NCBI RefSeq assembly: GCF_000189635.1
Contig: NW_002476534.1
Span: forward strand, 62,001 to 126,000
Origin: Tetrahymena thermophila SB210
Lineage: Eukaryota; Ciliophora; Oligohymenophorea; Hymenostomatida; Tetrahymenidae
Direction of reading: 5' to 3'
DNA length: 64,000 bases
Under the pieces are notes generated by a model. It ran no database searches. It had not been told where the DNA came from and was given only the letters and a program-made list of their open reading frames with translations. Below, in pieces: positions 40,164 through 51,911 of this stretch. A program made the translations under genes and the position numbers. Positions within the stretch are counted from its first letter, which is position 1. Each line of letters starts with the position of its first letter.

Positions 40164-42325
40164 ATGATTTAAGAATAATATAATTAGAATTTATAGATTA
40201 TTGGCAGTCAAAATGTTAATTAGGATTATAATTATGTAGATTATTAGCAATAAATTAATGGCCAAAACCCTTAAATGTCATAAGAAAATCAGCAAAATTA
40301 AGAGGAAGAGGATGCGGGATTTAAGTAGCTGATGTCTAAGAAAAAAGAATAGCACAGAGTAGAGATAAGAAGGAAGCAAAATTAGGAAAAATTTAAAATG
40401 AATAGAATATAAGTGAGTTATATTTAAGATTAGTAAAAACTCAAGGATTTTAGTGAAAAAGACAAATTAGATGTTGATTCATTAAATATAAATTAATGCA
40501 TAGATGGATTTATTTAAGCTTATCATACAAACAACTTTGAGTTGATTAAATTTTAAGTTTTATGCATACGTCACTGTGTTACACTTGAACACAAGATAAA
40601 AGATTTAGAATTCTCTAATAAAGTTATTTTTGAAAAAGGATTGATGCAATTTTTAATTACCTATTTATCTCCTTAATATGACGATGATTATGAACTGCAA
40701 AGAGATGCTATATGGATTATCGCTCACTTTTTGAGTGAATAAAATTTAAGACACATTCTTTATATTTTGGAAAATGTCCCTCTGTAAACATTCTTTAGGC
40801 TCTTGGAATAAGGTCAAAAAACTATCAAAGAATATGCATTGCTTTCAATTAATAACATAATGGATGAGAATCCTATAGGTGTTAAATTGCTTGTTGAAAA
40901 TGGAATTATTTAAATTGTTAGAAATCTCGTATTAAATTTCCTACCAAATAATTAAAATCTAGTTTAGAGCACAATCAGAATAATAAATACTTTGATAAGC
41001 TATTCATAACAGAGTGATGGCTCATAGATTCCTATAGAAAATGTATTTTATTATTATTTTTTGTAAATTAAAATATTTTTAATAATTACAAAAAATTTAG
41101 TTGATGCCAATAATTGAAGTGATTCTCCCTCTTTTTTAGTATGTGAAATAAGATGAAGAACTTACAGATGACTTATTTGAAACTATATAAAAAATTACAT
41201 AAAGAGATGATGACGATATTGACCATTTCTATTAAACTTGCAATGGAATTATATTAAAAACTTTACATTATATTAAAGACAACTAAAAATCAGCAAGATA
41301 ATATTTGATTACTCCTTTAAGAATAATCTAAAATCTTACTAATAGCTATGATGATATTACAGAAGTAACTATTTTTATAAATTCTTCTAAAATCAATAAT
41401 AAAAAAATTATTAGAAAATTTAAATTCTTCTTAACTAAAATCCATGTTTTTTAAAAATTCTTATTAAAAATTAATATTTATTTGATCTAAAAAAAATTTA
41501 GAGTTAAAATGAAGAATTTAAATAAAATCAATTTCATTAAATTTAATTAAAGCTTATCGAATAATTTTAATTATTAATATATAAAGAATTTAATACAATT
41601 TGGATTGTTGGATATGATTAGCATGTTTGTAAAGCATAGATCTACTTAAATAAGAAATCTTATTCTGCATACTCTATCGAATGTATGTGCATCAGGAGCA
41701 TTTGTTATAGATTACATAATGTAGCATAAAATAATTATTATGGATATGATAAATATCATGGAAAGTGGAGAATTCATTGTAATAATTCAGCAATTTTAAT
41801 TTGAAAACTTGTTTATTTTAATTTTTTTTATAATGAAAGTTAAAAAAAGAAGCAACTATTGCATTTTGCAATATTTTTATGGTTATCAAAATGAAATAAA
41901 TAGAAGAGTTTCTAACTGATTATAACGGAATATAGCTGCTTGTAGATTAAATTAAGTATGTAGATGTTGATTTAAATATCAGTATTGTTAAAGCTCTTTA
42001 CAGGATTATAAAGATTGGAGAAAAAATAAAAAATAAGAAAAACTACTTTTATAATATTTATGCAAAAAAATTTAATTAGTACGGAGGTCGAGAAAGGGTT
42101 TAGGGGCTTGCTGAAAGTTAAAATAAGGATTTAAAAAGAATTTCAGAAAAGCTTCTTGCCCAGTCTTATATTGTAGATGAAGTAGAAGAAGAAATGGAAT
42201 AACAATACTAAGAAGAAAATGAAAAGATAAATAATGAGAGTTAAGAAGAAAACGAAAGCGATTAAGATGACAATGATGATGATGGTTAGAACTAAGATTT
42301 AAACAATGGAAATAAACATTTATGA
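40164..42325 (+). CDS. importin-alpha-like armadillo protein
   Basis: Four exons (40164-41042, 41101-41364, 41587-41778, 41840-42325) encode 606 residues. Residues 59-81 (KKKEQHRVEIRRKQNQEKFK) form an IBB-like basic helix that would bind importin-beta. Residues about 115-490 are armadillo repeats with family phrases such as LQRDAIWIIAHFLSE, TIKEYALLSINNIMDENP, LILHTLSNVCASG and KKEATIAFCNIF. The Trp/Asn pairs that hold classical nuclear localisation signals are only partly kept: W in the first phrase, N in several. The last 65 residues are very acidic (EENESDQDDNDDDGQ). Expected role: adaptor for nuclear import of NLS cargo. Ciliates have several divergent importin-alphas, and micro- and macronuclei use different sets, so cargo cannot be predicted. 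Confidence 0.85.
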
Positions 42326-43927
42326 TTATCTAACAGAAAATAAAATAATAATTGAAAGGTATTTAAAATTAATTTAAGATCAAACTATATATTTGACTAG
42401 TAAAACTTAGCTAGAATGCTTAATGGCTCAATATAAAAAATTTTAATTCAAGATTAATTTATATAGAATCTGATTATTAAATAATTAATAAAATTATATG
42501 ATATGCTTAGTCTATATTTATATTTAAAAAATATACTTAACTTTTTAGAAATCAAGTAAATTATTTCTTTGTATCATTTAGATTACTGAAAAATATAAAA
42601 AAACAATCTATTTTTTTATATACAGAAATTAAGCAAATCAAATAATTAAATTAGATTTTTAGCTTTTCAAAAGATTATTAAATCATATTTTCTTTTAATC
42701 CACACACACATTGATAAGCTAACAAAAAACTTTGTGTTTTAATTGAGCCTACAATTTAATTTTTTAGATAATATTTGTTTTATTTCACAAAAAAAAATAG
42801 AGTAAATAGCTATTAAACTAATGTATATCATATAGTTTGTATAAAATAACATAGAAAAAATTACATTTGTAAGTTAAATTATCTGATACTTAGATATCTT
42901 AAAAAATTCTATTAAAATAAAAAATGCTAGAAAAAGTTTATATTTCTATTACATAATCTATTGAATTACTTTTTAAAATCGCATTTAAATAAACTATCTA
43001 TTACAAAATTATCAAGAATCATGAAAGATGAAGACTTTGTTTAGAAAAGATATGGATCAAAATATTCAATAAAAAATAATATTTTAACTATTTTTTTGTG
43101 TTATTAGTAAGCAAAGAAATATTAGATGAAAATGATAGTAAATAAAATATTTTAGATCTTGTTGTTTTTATATATAAAATTCTTTTTAGATTATAATTCA
43201 TTTTATTGGTTTATTTATTCAAAGTATTTTCAAAATTTAGGCATACGATTTTTAAAAAATAATCCTATGAAAATAGATTGAAAAATTGAAATTTTTTAAA
43301 CCCTAATTTAGTTAAAATAGTGTAAGAATCAATCTATTTTTTTAAGTATTTATTTGAAATTTTACATTTTAAAGAATATTTGGAATTAATAAATGATTGA
43401 TTTTTAAGAAAAATCACTTTTGTCTTTTTATCTATTTTGCTCTTTTTTTACTTATTTTTACTTATAAATAAATTATGTTGGATAAATAGAAATTAAAATG
43501 AAATGGAGTAAACTGTATAAAAATTAAGGGGAAAAAAGCTGTAATTAATTAGATAGATTTATATGAACTCATTGAAAATAATTCAATTAATTAATAATTA
43601 GGTCTATTTTGAATTATTTATGAAACAAAGCTAATTAAATAATAAATTTATTAATCTTCATATGATTTTTTTATGTAAAATCTATCGATTATTTAATACT
43701 GACTGATTGGTTGATTGATTAATAATCTGCCTGCTAACATTATTGATTGAAATTAATTAAATTCCTTATTATGGTTTTTTACATTGAATTATTGACGGAT
43801 TTTTTAAAATTACATAGAAATTCTTCAATAACATCTATAAATATTAATAAACTTAAAGAATAATAAAGACTCTAGAAATAGTAAGAAATTATTGTTTTGA
43901 CACCCATATACTATTAAAGAATCTACA
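42326..43927. other. intergenic region without genes
   Basis: About 1.6 kb of AT-rich DNA with runs such as cacacaca near 42703. I see no coding frame or RNA gene. Confidence 0.55.
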
Positions 43928-45094
43928 ATGAGTACGATAAAGTACATCAAAGGATTCTGCATAGGAAGACAGACAGATTGCAAAATTCTTTTTTAAATAA
44001 GTAGAGTGCCTTCTGAAAATACAGTACTATTATGATTATTTTCATAGCATATATAAATTATCTTTGTGCCAACAAAATCACTAGCAACCCATTTTATTAT
44101 GTAATCTATCTAAGAAAAAAATATTCATCTCTTTTTTATAAAAAAGGAATAAAATGAAAAGGAAATATCTTAACATATTTAGAATTACCTTAAAAATGAT
44201 GAAGAACAAAAGTCATATGAAATAAATAAAACTCATTAAATTGTTGCCAACGAAGGCGTGTACTGCACTCTTATTGATGATAAAAAAATTGTGTATACAA
44301 GTAATACGAAGATTCATTATCATTTCTAACTTTATTTTTTCAAACATAAATGTCTCTCATTTAATAAAAACATAAATTGAATAAGATATTTTCTATTTGA
44401 AAAGCTTAAAAATAATATTTTTAAAACATCTTAGAAAATATATTTTTTATATAAAAAAAAGCTCTTGTGAATGAAATATATCCATTTGATCAAGCCTAAC
44501 TTATGTTAAATGTAAAAACTTATAATTGTTTTTGAGATTGAGCGAAATTTAATTTATACGTTTATATTTAAAGAATATAAAAAAGGAACTAAAGAATATG
44601 CCTAACTACGAAAAGCAGAGCGATAAGACAATCTAAAACTTTGCTAAGGGTTTTATTGTTTAAATAATTGATAAATTTGATTCTGAGTAAATTGTTCAAG
44701 ATGCAATAAAAATATTTTCGCACAAGCAAATTGAAATAGAAGACATTCATGCATAAATTGAGCAAAACCTTAAGCAAATCAACACAGACCATTCTAATCC
44801 CTCTAATTTTTCTGTATTTTTGTTATTTTATGAATTAATTTACTAAAATATTTTTTGAAAATGTAGACTGCTGATTAAAAGCTAAGTCCAGAGCTTGAGA
44901 AATTAAGGCAGCAACAAGAAAGTAACAAAGAAGATCAAAAGGCAAAAACCAAAGAATAAAATCAATAAGAAAATCAGTAACTTTAACAAAAGCAATTAAA
45001 AAATGCTGTTGCAGTAAGAAACTTAAAAATAAAAATTATTGTAGCTATAGTGATTATTTCAATTGTACTTTATGCAGTCATACCCCTTTTCTGA
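43928..45094 (+). CDS. tail-anchored longin-domain protein (R-SNARE-like)
   Basis: Five exons (43928-44023, 44147-44300, 44462-44511, 44586-44813, 44867-45094) encode 251 residues. Residues 1-100 look like a longin domain: IKYIKGFCIGRQTDC, then NEKEISQHIQNYLKN, then HQIVANEGVYCTLIDDKKIV and YTTLVNEIYPFDQA, matching the strand-helix-strand order of Ykt6/Sec22/VAMP7. The C-terminus is a single hydrophobic helix (IIVAIVIISIVLYAVIPLF) after basic residues, so it is tail-anchored with its bulk in the cytosol. The linker before it (RQQQESNKEDQKAKTKEQN) is Gln/Lys-rich and lacks the regular hydrophobic heptads of an R-SNARE motif. It may be a longin protein without SNARE activity, like plant phytolongins, or a very divergent SNARE. 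An ATG at 43771 in another frame was not used because its frame closes quickly. Confidence 0.65.
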
Positions 45095-46979
45095 AGAAAA
45101 TTTTACTCGAAATTGCTTCAAAGTGTTCAAATTTTTAATTTTCGAAGAGGCTCAATAAAAAACTCTAGAATTTGTCTAAATAAATTTAAAGTATTGCTTC
45201 TTAGTCAATTTTAATAAAAAATTGAAATCAAATAAAAATGAACAAAAAAAATATTTATAATAATTAAGATCTATCTAGTGATACAACAAAAAAAAATAAT
45301 AATAATGAATGAATGAATAAAAACTATTTATAAAATATTTCAATAACACTAACAAAAATCTTAAAAATAAATACCTAAATAAGTTAATATAATTAAGGCT
45401 TACGATTATCCACTTTCAAAAAGTGGTTATTTATTTCCAAGCAACATACTACCTATTTAATCAAAATATTTGCTTATATTTATTAATTGATTAATAATTA
45501 ATACTAAGTAATAAATTAAAATAAATAAATAAAATATTCACAACATCTCAAATTTAATAACAATAAAAATCTTATTTTAAATATTTAATTGAAATATTTA
45601 TTAATTCGAGTTAAAAAAAATAAAAAATAGTGAAATATTGTATTATTATTAATAATAATAATCCTTAATATTAGCTTTAATTTATAGTTTAATATGTATA
45701 TATCCAACAAAAATCAAATAAATAAACTTAATCTTAACTTATAAATTTAAATTAAAATATTTCTTCTTGTTATATAAAAATTAATTTCTTTGTTAAAGAT
45801 TTTCTTATTAAAATAATATCCTATCTAAAATAAAAAGAAATCAAAATTAATACTTCCAAAATATTCATATAACTATAGTAATAGTTAATTATTTTAATCT
45901 TAAGTAATCAGATTATAGCTACATTTTTATTAAATAAACAAATCTTTTTTTAATTTCTAAAAGATTTTTAACCGCTAAAAATGATAAAAAAGAATAAAAA
46001 TATAATTAAATTTACAAAATTATTCACAAAAAAGAATATTAATTAAAATATTATTTAAATAGAACTATGCTCTAAACAAAAAAATAATGTGTATTCCATT
46101 TAAAAATAAAAATGTAAAGATTATCATTGTATACAAATATACTTTAATTAAACATCTTTTTAACCAATTACTTTGCATATTAATTTTTGGAAAAATAAAT
46201 CATAATATTTTTAATTTTTGAGTAATCTTTGATATCTTAGTTTATTATTGGCAGATTAATTTTTAGTTACTTATTTATTTCTTGGTTGTTTTTGAAAAAT
46301 TTAGATTGATAAAAAAAGCAATTTCTTTCTTATTTAAGAAATAAACTAAAGGAAATTGAATTAAAAAAGGTAAAAGGCCAATAATAAATAAGTGATGCAA
46401 ATTATAATATTATTTTAGTTTTTAAATAAATTGTTTATTGCTGTAAAAACAAATACTGCTGAATCAGGAATAAAATATCTTTTAAATTGCAATAAAAACC
46501 TTATTATTTTTAAATTATCCTAAATAAAAGTTCAATGTAAAAAAGTAAACTTCTTTAATTAGTAATACTATTTGTTATTTAATAAACACTAAAATTAATT
46601 ACAATAATATAAAATTTTCTTGATGTTGAATTGTGAAAATTTGAAGGAATTTAACAACAAATTTTATCATTTGTTTAATTTTAATGAAAAAAAATAATTT
46701 TTATTTGTATTAAATTATTAACAATTCACTCAAACTAATTATCTAACTTAGTAACTAAATAAATTAATAGCAAAAGAACTAATATATTAACTAACCAGGT
46801 AATCTAATAAGAAACAATTGATTATATGGACTTATTGATTAATTATAAAAACTTGTATGTTAAAAATAATTTAATAGAATGTGCATTTCTTTTATATTAA
46901 GTTAAATTTATAACTAAATTGAAGTAATATGTATAAGAAATATATTTATAGTTTGGTAATTAAAGAATAATTTATAAAT
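45095..46979. other. intergenic region without genes
   Basis: About 1.9 kb of AT-rich DNA between the ends of two convergent genes. I see TAAA-rich runs only. Confidence 0.55.
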
Positions 46980-47805
46980 TCATTGTTTTTAATTTGATTC
47001 ATTTTAATCCAATTGTTAAAAGAATTAATTCTACTATCTCTGCTTTTGTTTAATATATTTTTAGTGGAGAAATTCAGATAACCTAACGTTTTATTTGAAA
47101 TTTTTCATTCTAATTCTATGAGGCTCTTTTAATTCGCTATCTTTTAGTGTTAAATCTGTGAATCCTTTATAAATATTTAGAAATTTATTTAGATTAATAA
47201 ATTTATTTATTTAATTTGTAGGAAATTACTTGTTAGAAGCATTGTTGTTTTTTCATATCTATATTCTACAAGTTTATATTAATTATAAATTAATTAATTT
47301 TAGGTATTAATGAAGAACTGATTTTAATTTACATCCATATTTTAAGGCTACGTGAAGAGCTGTTTCTTATTTATTGTTTTAGTCATTCATGTTAAAAATA
47401 TTTTTTCTTTTGATTAACTCATTTAAAACCTAGATAAAAATATGTCAATATATTTATTGATAAAGTGTAAACAAAAATCATTTTAAATACTTAGAGGTTT
47501 CCATATATAGAAGCAAAGTGTTGGCATTTATTTCCTGTAGCAGTATCCTTGATAGAGAAGTCATACTTTTTATCGCTAAAGTAATTAAATAAATCACTAG
47601 AGCCATATTTGCAGATATTGAAAATATTTTCAGAATTATTCGCAAATGGAGAATTTGTTTGCATAATGGATTTTTTTTATTTATCAATCAGCTTTAATAA
47701 TACCACATTATCTGACTTAATTGCTATTTTGGTTAAATCTATCAGCTCATTTTAACTTAAATTTTTTAATTACTGCTATAATGTGGTATCTTCCTTTTTA
47801 CTCAT
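46980..47805 (-). CDS. small ankyrin-repeat protein
   Basis: Minus strand, four exons (47805-47491, 47429-47333, 47265-47230, 47164-46980) encode 210 residues. Ankyrin signatures: KDTATGNKCQHFASIYGNLQ (residues 86-105), then NDQNNKQETALHVALKYG and, across the third exon, YEKTTMLLT (consensus G-x-TPLH-A-x-x-G-x-x-x-x-v-x-x-LL). The last exon is basic and Gln-rich (HQKYIKQKQRQQNQFFQQL). The third exon is only 36 nt. I placed it because it alone restores both the frame and the repeat. With about three repeats this would be a small protein-binding adaptor. No partner can be inferred. It is divergent from the coiled-coil gene at 48151. Confidence 0.72.
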
Positions 47806-48150
47806 ACTTTTACAAAATTTGTAGAAATTTCTTAATCAGATGATTAAAGTTAAAGCTTAGCAATAGTTTCTTCTATTAAGATATTTTTAATTTTTAAAAA
47901 CCTACTTAGCTAACTAAGGTTGTAGCAAATCTTTTAAAAATAAAATTCAATTAAGTTTTCTCATAAAAATATTAAATTTATAAATTAAAAGCATTTCTAC
48001 TTCCAAAAGAAAAATAGTTGAAAAAAACTTAACACATTATCTCTTATAATTTCTCTAAAATGTAATCATTTTAAATATACACTTGGCGATCACTTCATTT
48101 TCATTATAAAGTTGACATTAAATTTTACTCAATTCTATAATTAAAGCGAA
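47806..48150. promoter_or_regulatory. divergent intergenic region, presumed two-way promoter
   Basis: 345 bp lie between the start codons of the ankyrin gene (-) and the coiled-coil gene (+). The short spacing implies shared promoter DNA. It contains cacttggcgatcacttcat near 48080, which is more GC-rich than its surroundings. No named element is recognised. Confidence 0.4.
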
Positions 48151-50396
48151 ATGGAATTCAATCTAGGTAGCCTTGAAGAGTTTGAGCAATTCACTTATGA
48201 AATGAAGGAGCAATATAAAGTAAAATTAATATGGTAAGTGAATAATCTTGACATTGTTTTGCTTTTATTAGAAACTACAAATCATTTTTAAGGAGTTTGG
48301 AAACAAATTATAAGATGCCTGTAAAGACAAATAAAGCTAACACATTATGAATATATTCAAGGAAAACATCAAGTCTAGTGTGTAAGAGTTTTCGGATATG
48401 GTAATGGATATTTTTGTATTGATGGAAATAAAGTTTGATTGCTTTTTTAATATTTAATAAGGTTGTTGATGTCAGTTCTTTGTTTTAGAACCAATATACT
48501 AAAATGAAAGAAAAAGAAGTTTATTTGTATAAGCAAAGAAAAGAGGTAGTAGCTTATTGTTGATTATTAAATTTATTATTGATTTTTGATCAAATTCCTG
48601 ATAGATAGATATATAAATAAATAGATAAAAATGATGTTTTCAATTTTAACAAAAAGTATATGAAAGTGTACAAAAATAAGTAGAACCTAGTGAAAATAGC
48701 AAATGATCAATACAAGGTGTCTTTGAAGGAGATTAAAAAAACTAATAAGAATCCAAAAGGTAATTAGAAACAAGGAGGAGAATCTTATCTTTCAGAAGCT
48801 ATATTCTATGATAAGCAAAGAAAAATCTTAGAAAAGAATCTTAAACAGATACAAAATGCTTAAGATGAGCTAGATGATCATGCAGCGGAGCAAGCAAAAG
48901 CTATCTTTGAAGAATTTAAAGAGAGTATTGAGTTTATGTAATTCAATCAGAAAGAGCTTTTTAAAAGCATAAATAAACATTTTTCAGGATTGCACAATTT
49001 TGTTAAAAATGAAATTCTAAGCAATCTAGAGCAGCAATCTAAGCAAGCTGTGTAGAGCTATGAAAATACATTGGTGTTTAGATTTAACTTTAATAAAAAG
49101 TAAAGACAACAAGAAAATGACGAACAGATTGAAAAAGAAAAAAGAAGAAGAAAATCTGCTAATTTCCTTTACTAAAACAGCAATGAGGAAGGTAGTGAAG
49201 ACTAAAGTCCTTTCATAAATAGAGCTAGAAGCTTTATAAATTTATCAAATATAAGTCAAAAACCTGCTTTTAATTCTTAAAAAAAATAAATTTCTTCATT
49301 TTAAAGCTTTTAAGACTACAGTCATTCAAAGATTGCTAACAAACGCTAATCAAATATGCAATCAGATATAAAATTAGCAGATATCTATCAAGCAGAATCT
49401 TAATTAAAATCTAAAAAATCAAAGCTTGCTTCTTATTCACCTCAGCCCTCAAATAAAGAAAAGCACGAAAAAAGGTATTTTAAACAATAGGATGAATGTG
49501 GTAAATTATTTGTTTAATTTATTTTTTACTAAGTTGAAATAAAGACAAATATTACTCAATCTTACATTTTAATTTACATACAACCCCTCACATTTTTTTA
49601 ATTCAAATACCTTACAACCTCTTCTCTATTCCATTTTTTTAAACCTATTATCAGTAATTGAGGCAATTTTTAATGTTATTTTTATATAATCAAAAAAATA
49701 ATTTTTTAAGCTTTAAAATTCAAGATAACACATTATTTGTTTATTTTTTTAACATATTATCTTTCTAATTAAACAATAACTTTTTTATGATGAAATCAAT
49801 TTATTAAGTTAATTAACTTATTATAAATTGTTATTTATGTAAATAAAGAAGATAACGACGAAGATGATGATTTTAATGCAAGCAATAATTAATTAAATTA
49901 AAATTTCTATTTGACAGAAAATGAGATTTCTAATAACTCCAAATTCTCTGAAAATTCTAAATAAGTGAGGATGTTCAATTCAACCTACAGTCCTTTAACT
50001 ACTTCTAAGATGAGATAAGCTCAGCAGTAAATTTTCTTCTATCAAAGACAGAACTAAAAATAGAGGAGGCATAGCTAGATCCATGATGCTAATTAAGAGG
50101 AACATTAAAATTTTTAATAATTTAAATAATCAGGTCAGTAAATTGAACAAATTTAGGCTTTACCAAATAGTTAGCTTAAGAATTGCTATTCAAGTATTTA
50201 AGATGAAAATGAAAATGAATTTTAGGGATAAAATATTCAAAAAATTGCTTAAAGCTATAAAAGCCACAAAAATACCCCAGTTAAATACAATTTAGATTCT
50301 GACTAAATTAACAATTTAATGTACTATAGTCAACAACAAAAAGTGAAGTAGTTCAATTAGACTCCAAATAAATACATTAATAATAAATACAATTGA
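48151..50396 (+). CDS. coiled-coil protein with a possible BAR/F-BAR-like helical domain
   Basis: Five exons (48151-48219, 48272-48432, 48476-48545, 48609-49500, 49849-50396) encode 579 residues. Residues 1-250 are almost wholly helical: FEQFTYEMKEQYK, FKEFGNKLQDACKD, DKNDVFNFNKKYMKVYKNKQ, RKILEKNLKQIQNAQDELDD and ESIEFMQFNQKELFKSINKH. The length, three long amphipathic helices and basic residues are compatible with a membrane-bending BAR or F-BAR domain, but no family signature is certain. The rest is Ser/Asn/Gln-rich with SP motifs, then an acidic patch (EDNDEDDDFN) and a Gln-rich tail. The third exon is joined through a gtttga donor, which is unusual but is the only choice that keeps the frame. 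Function unknown. Confidence 0.68.
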
Positions 50397-51326
50397 CAAA
50401 CAATTTAAATATTTTATGTTTTCTGAATTTATGTAAATCATTTTAAATTATGTTATTAGAACCGAAGAAATACTATTTATTGTAAAACAAAGACTGCGAA
50501 TATTAAATTTAGTTTTTCTTTTATAGTTTGCGCTAATGCATAGAACTTAATAAATGATTATATTTATTCAAGCACATAAACATCAAGTTAAAAAAAATAT
50601 TAGAGAGTTACTCTTGTATTTCTTTATTATTTATTTTAAATAATCGTAAGTAGACTAAAAAAAAAGTAAATCAAACGTGTAGATACTAATTAGTTAGATA
50701 AAATTTTTATTAATTTAAGAGAAAGTGATAATTTTTTAAAAAAGTCAAGGAGTTTAGATAATTCTTTTATTAACTATTTCTATCATGGTTTTACTTGTTG
50801 ATAAAATTATATATATGTACAAATTTTTTTATATTACAAAATATTTTTAAATTATACTTCTAATAATTAATTACACATTTTACCATAAAGATCTTTTTTC
50901 TAAGTAATTAATAAGTTTTTATTTCCGTTCATCATTTCTTCATTCATGAAAGTCTTTTTTATTCAATCTTAATTACTTTACTGTCAATTTTCTATTCATT
51001 CTTAATTAATCTCTAAAATAATAAGGCAATCTTACAATTTAATTTTCTTAAAATTATTTAGCAGACTTATTTTAGTGGATAATTAGCAAGTAAAACTTTT
51101 TTATTCAGTAATATGCTTGAAAATTTCTATAATTGAAGTAATAATTGATTTTATTTTATTATAGTTTATATTGAAGTACGAATTAATGTACAAGAATACT
51201 TACTTGCTTATTATTTATTTATTAGTAGGATTTAAAAAGTAATACTTTTGAGTGAGTTATAATTTACTTTATTTACAATATATTGTTAATTAAACTAATT
51301 TTTGTGGTGGATTTACATGCCTTGCA
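50397..51326. other. convergent intergenic region without genes
   Basis: About 0.9 kb of AT-rich DNA between the ends of the coiled-coil gene (+) and the Arf-like gene (-). No frame or RNA gene is visible. Confidence 0.55.
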
Positions 51327-51911
51327 TCAAAATCCACTCTTTTGTTCTCGCACAAAATAATTTATTAGCTTTTCTAAACCTTCCTACAAGCCTTGTCCAC
51401 TCTTGGCTGAACATTTTTGAATAAAAACATCCAAATCTAATTCGCTATGAACTCCTGTTTCTTATATTATTGTATTGGCATCCAAAGCTTCTTCGAGGTC
51501 AAACTTATTAAACAAAACAAGTACTACAGATTCAGAGTATCTCATTTCATTGCTAATTCTGGTTAGATCTTCCTTAACTCTCCACATATTTTAAATATCT
51601 GTAGAATCTATAACATAAATTACAGCATCTGCTTCTGTGAGATGACAATTTTATTATTTTTTATTCTAGTGATCAATATCATAAATAAGAAAATCTAAAT
51701 CATCTTTTATTGATATTTATTCAATTGACATGCTTGAACCCTCAGGAGCAACTTGTATGAAAGTGTTATGTTTCAACCTCTGTAATATACTAGTTTTTCC
51801 AGATCCCTTTAAACCAGCAAGGACAATTTTCTTTTTATTAGTTATCACGCTAGTAACATCCTTATCGTCGCTGTCTTTCAAAAATTTATTTCTAGTTGCG
51901 ATACAGCCCAT
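51327..51911 (-). CDS. divergent Arf-like (ARL) small GTPase
   Basis: Intronless minus-strand frame of 194 residues. It starts MGCIATRN: Gly2 for myristoylation and Cys3 for palmitoylation, the membrane anchor usual for several ARLs. G1 is GLKGSGKTS (the GLDxxGKT loop with Lys for Asp), preceded by KKKIVLAG. G4 is NKFD within VVLVLFNKFDL. G5 is CSAKSG, and the last helix is LQEGLEKLINYF. The G3/switch II signature, normally WDVGGQ, reads IYDIDHQNK: the two Gly are replaced. The switch I threonine is not evident (VAPEGSSMSIEQ). These proteins cycle on membranes and recruit effectors; with this switch II, ordinary GTP hydrolysis or effector binding is doubtful. Family is secure, subfamily unknown. 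Confidence 0.88.

Noticed and set aside
43771..43990. ATG at 43771 as an earlier start for the longin gene
   Set aside because: Its frame differs from the longin frame and meets a TGA with no splice that restores the domain; ATG 43928 gives a direct fit.
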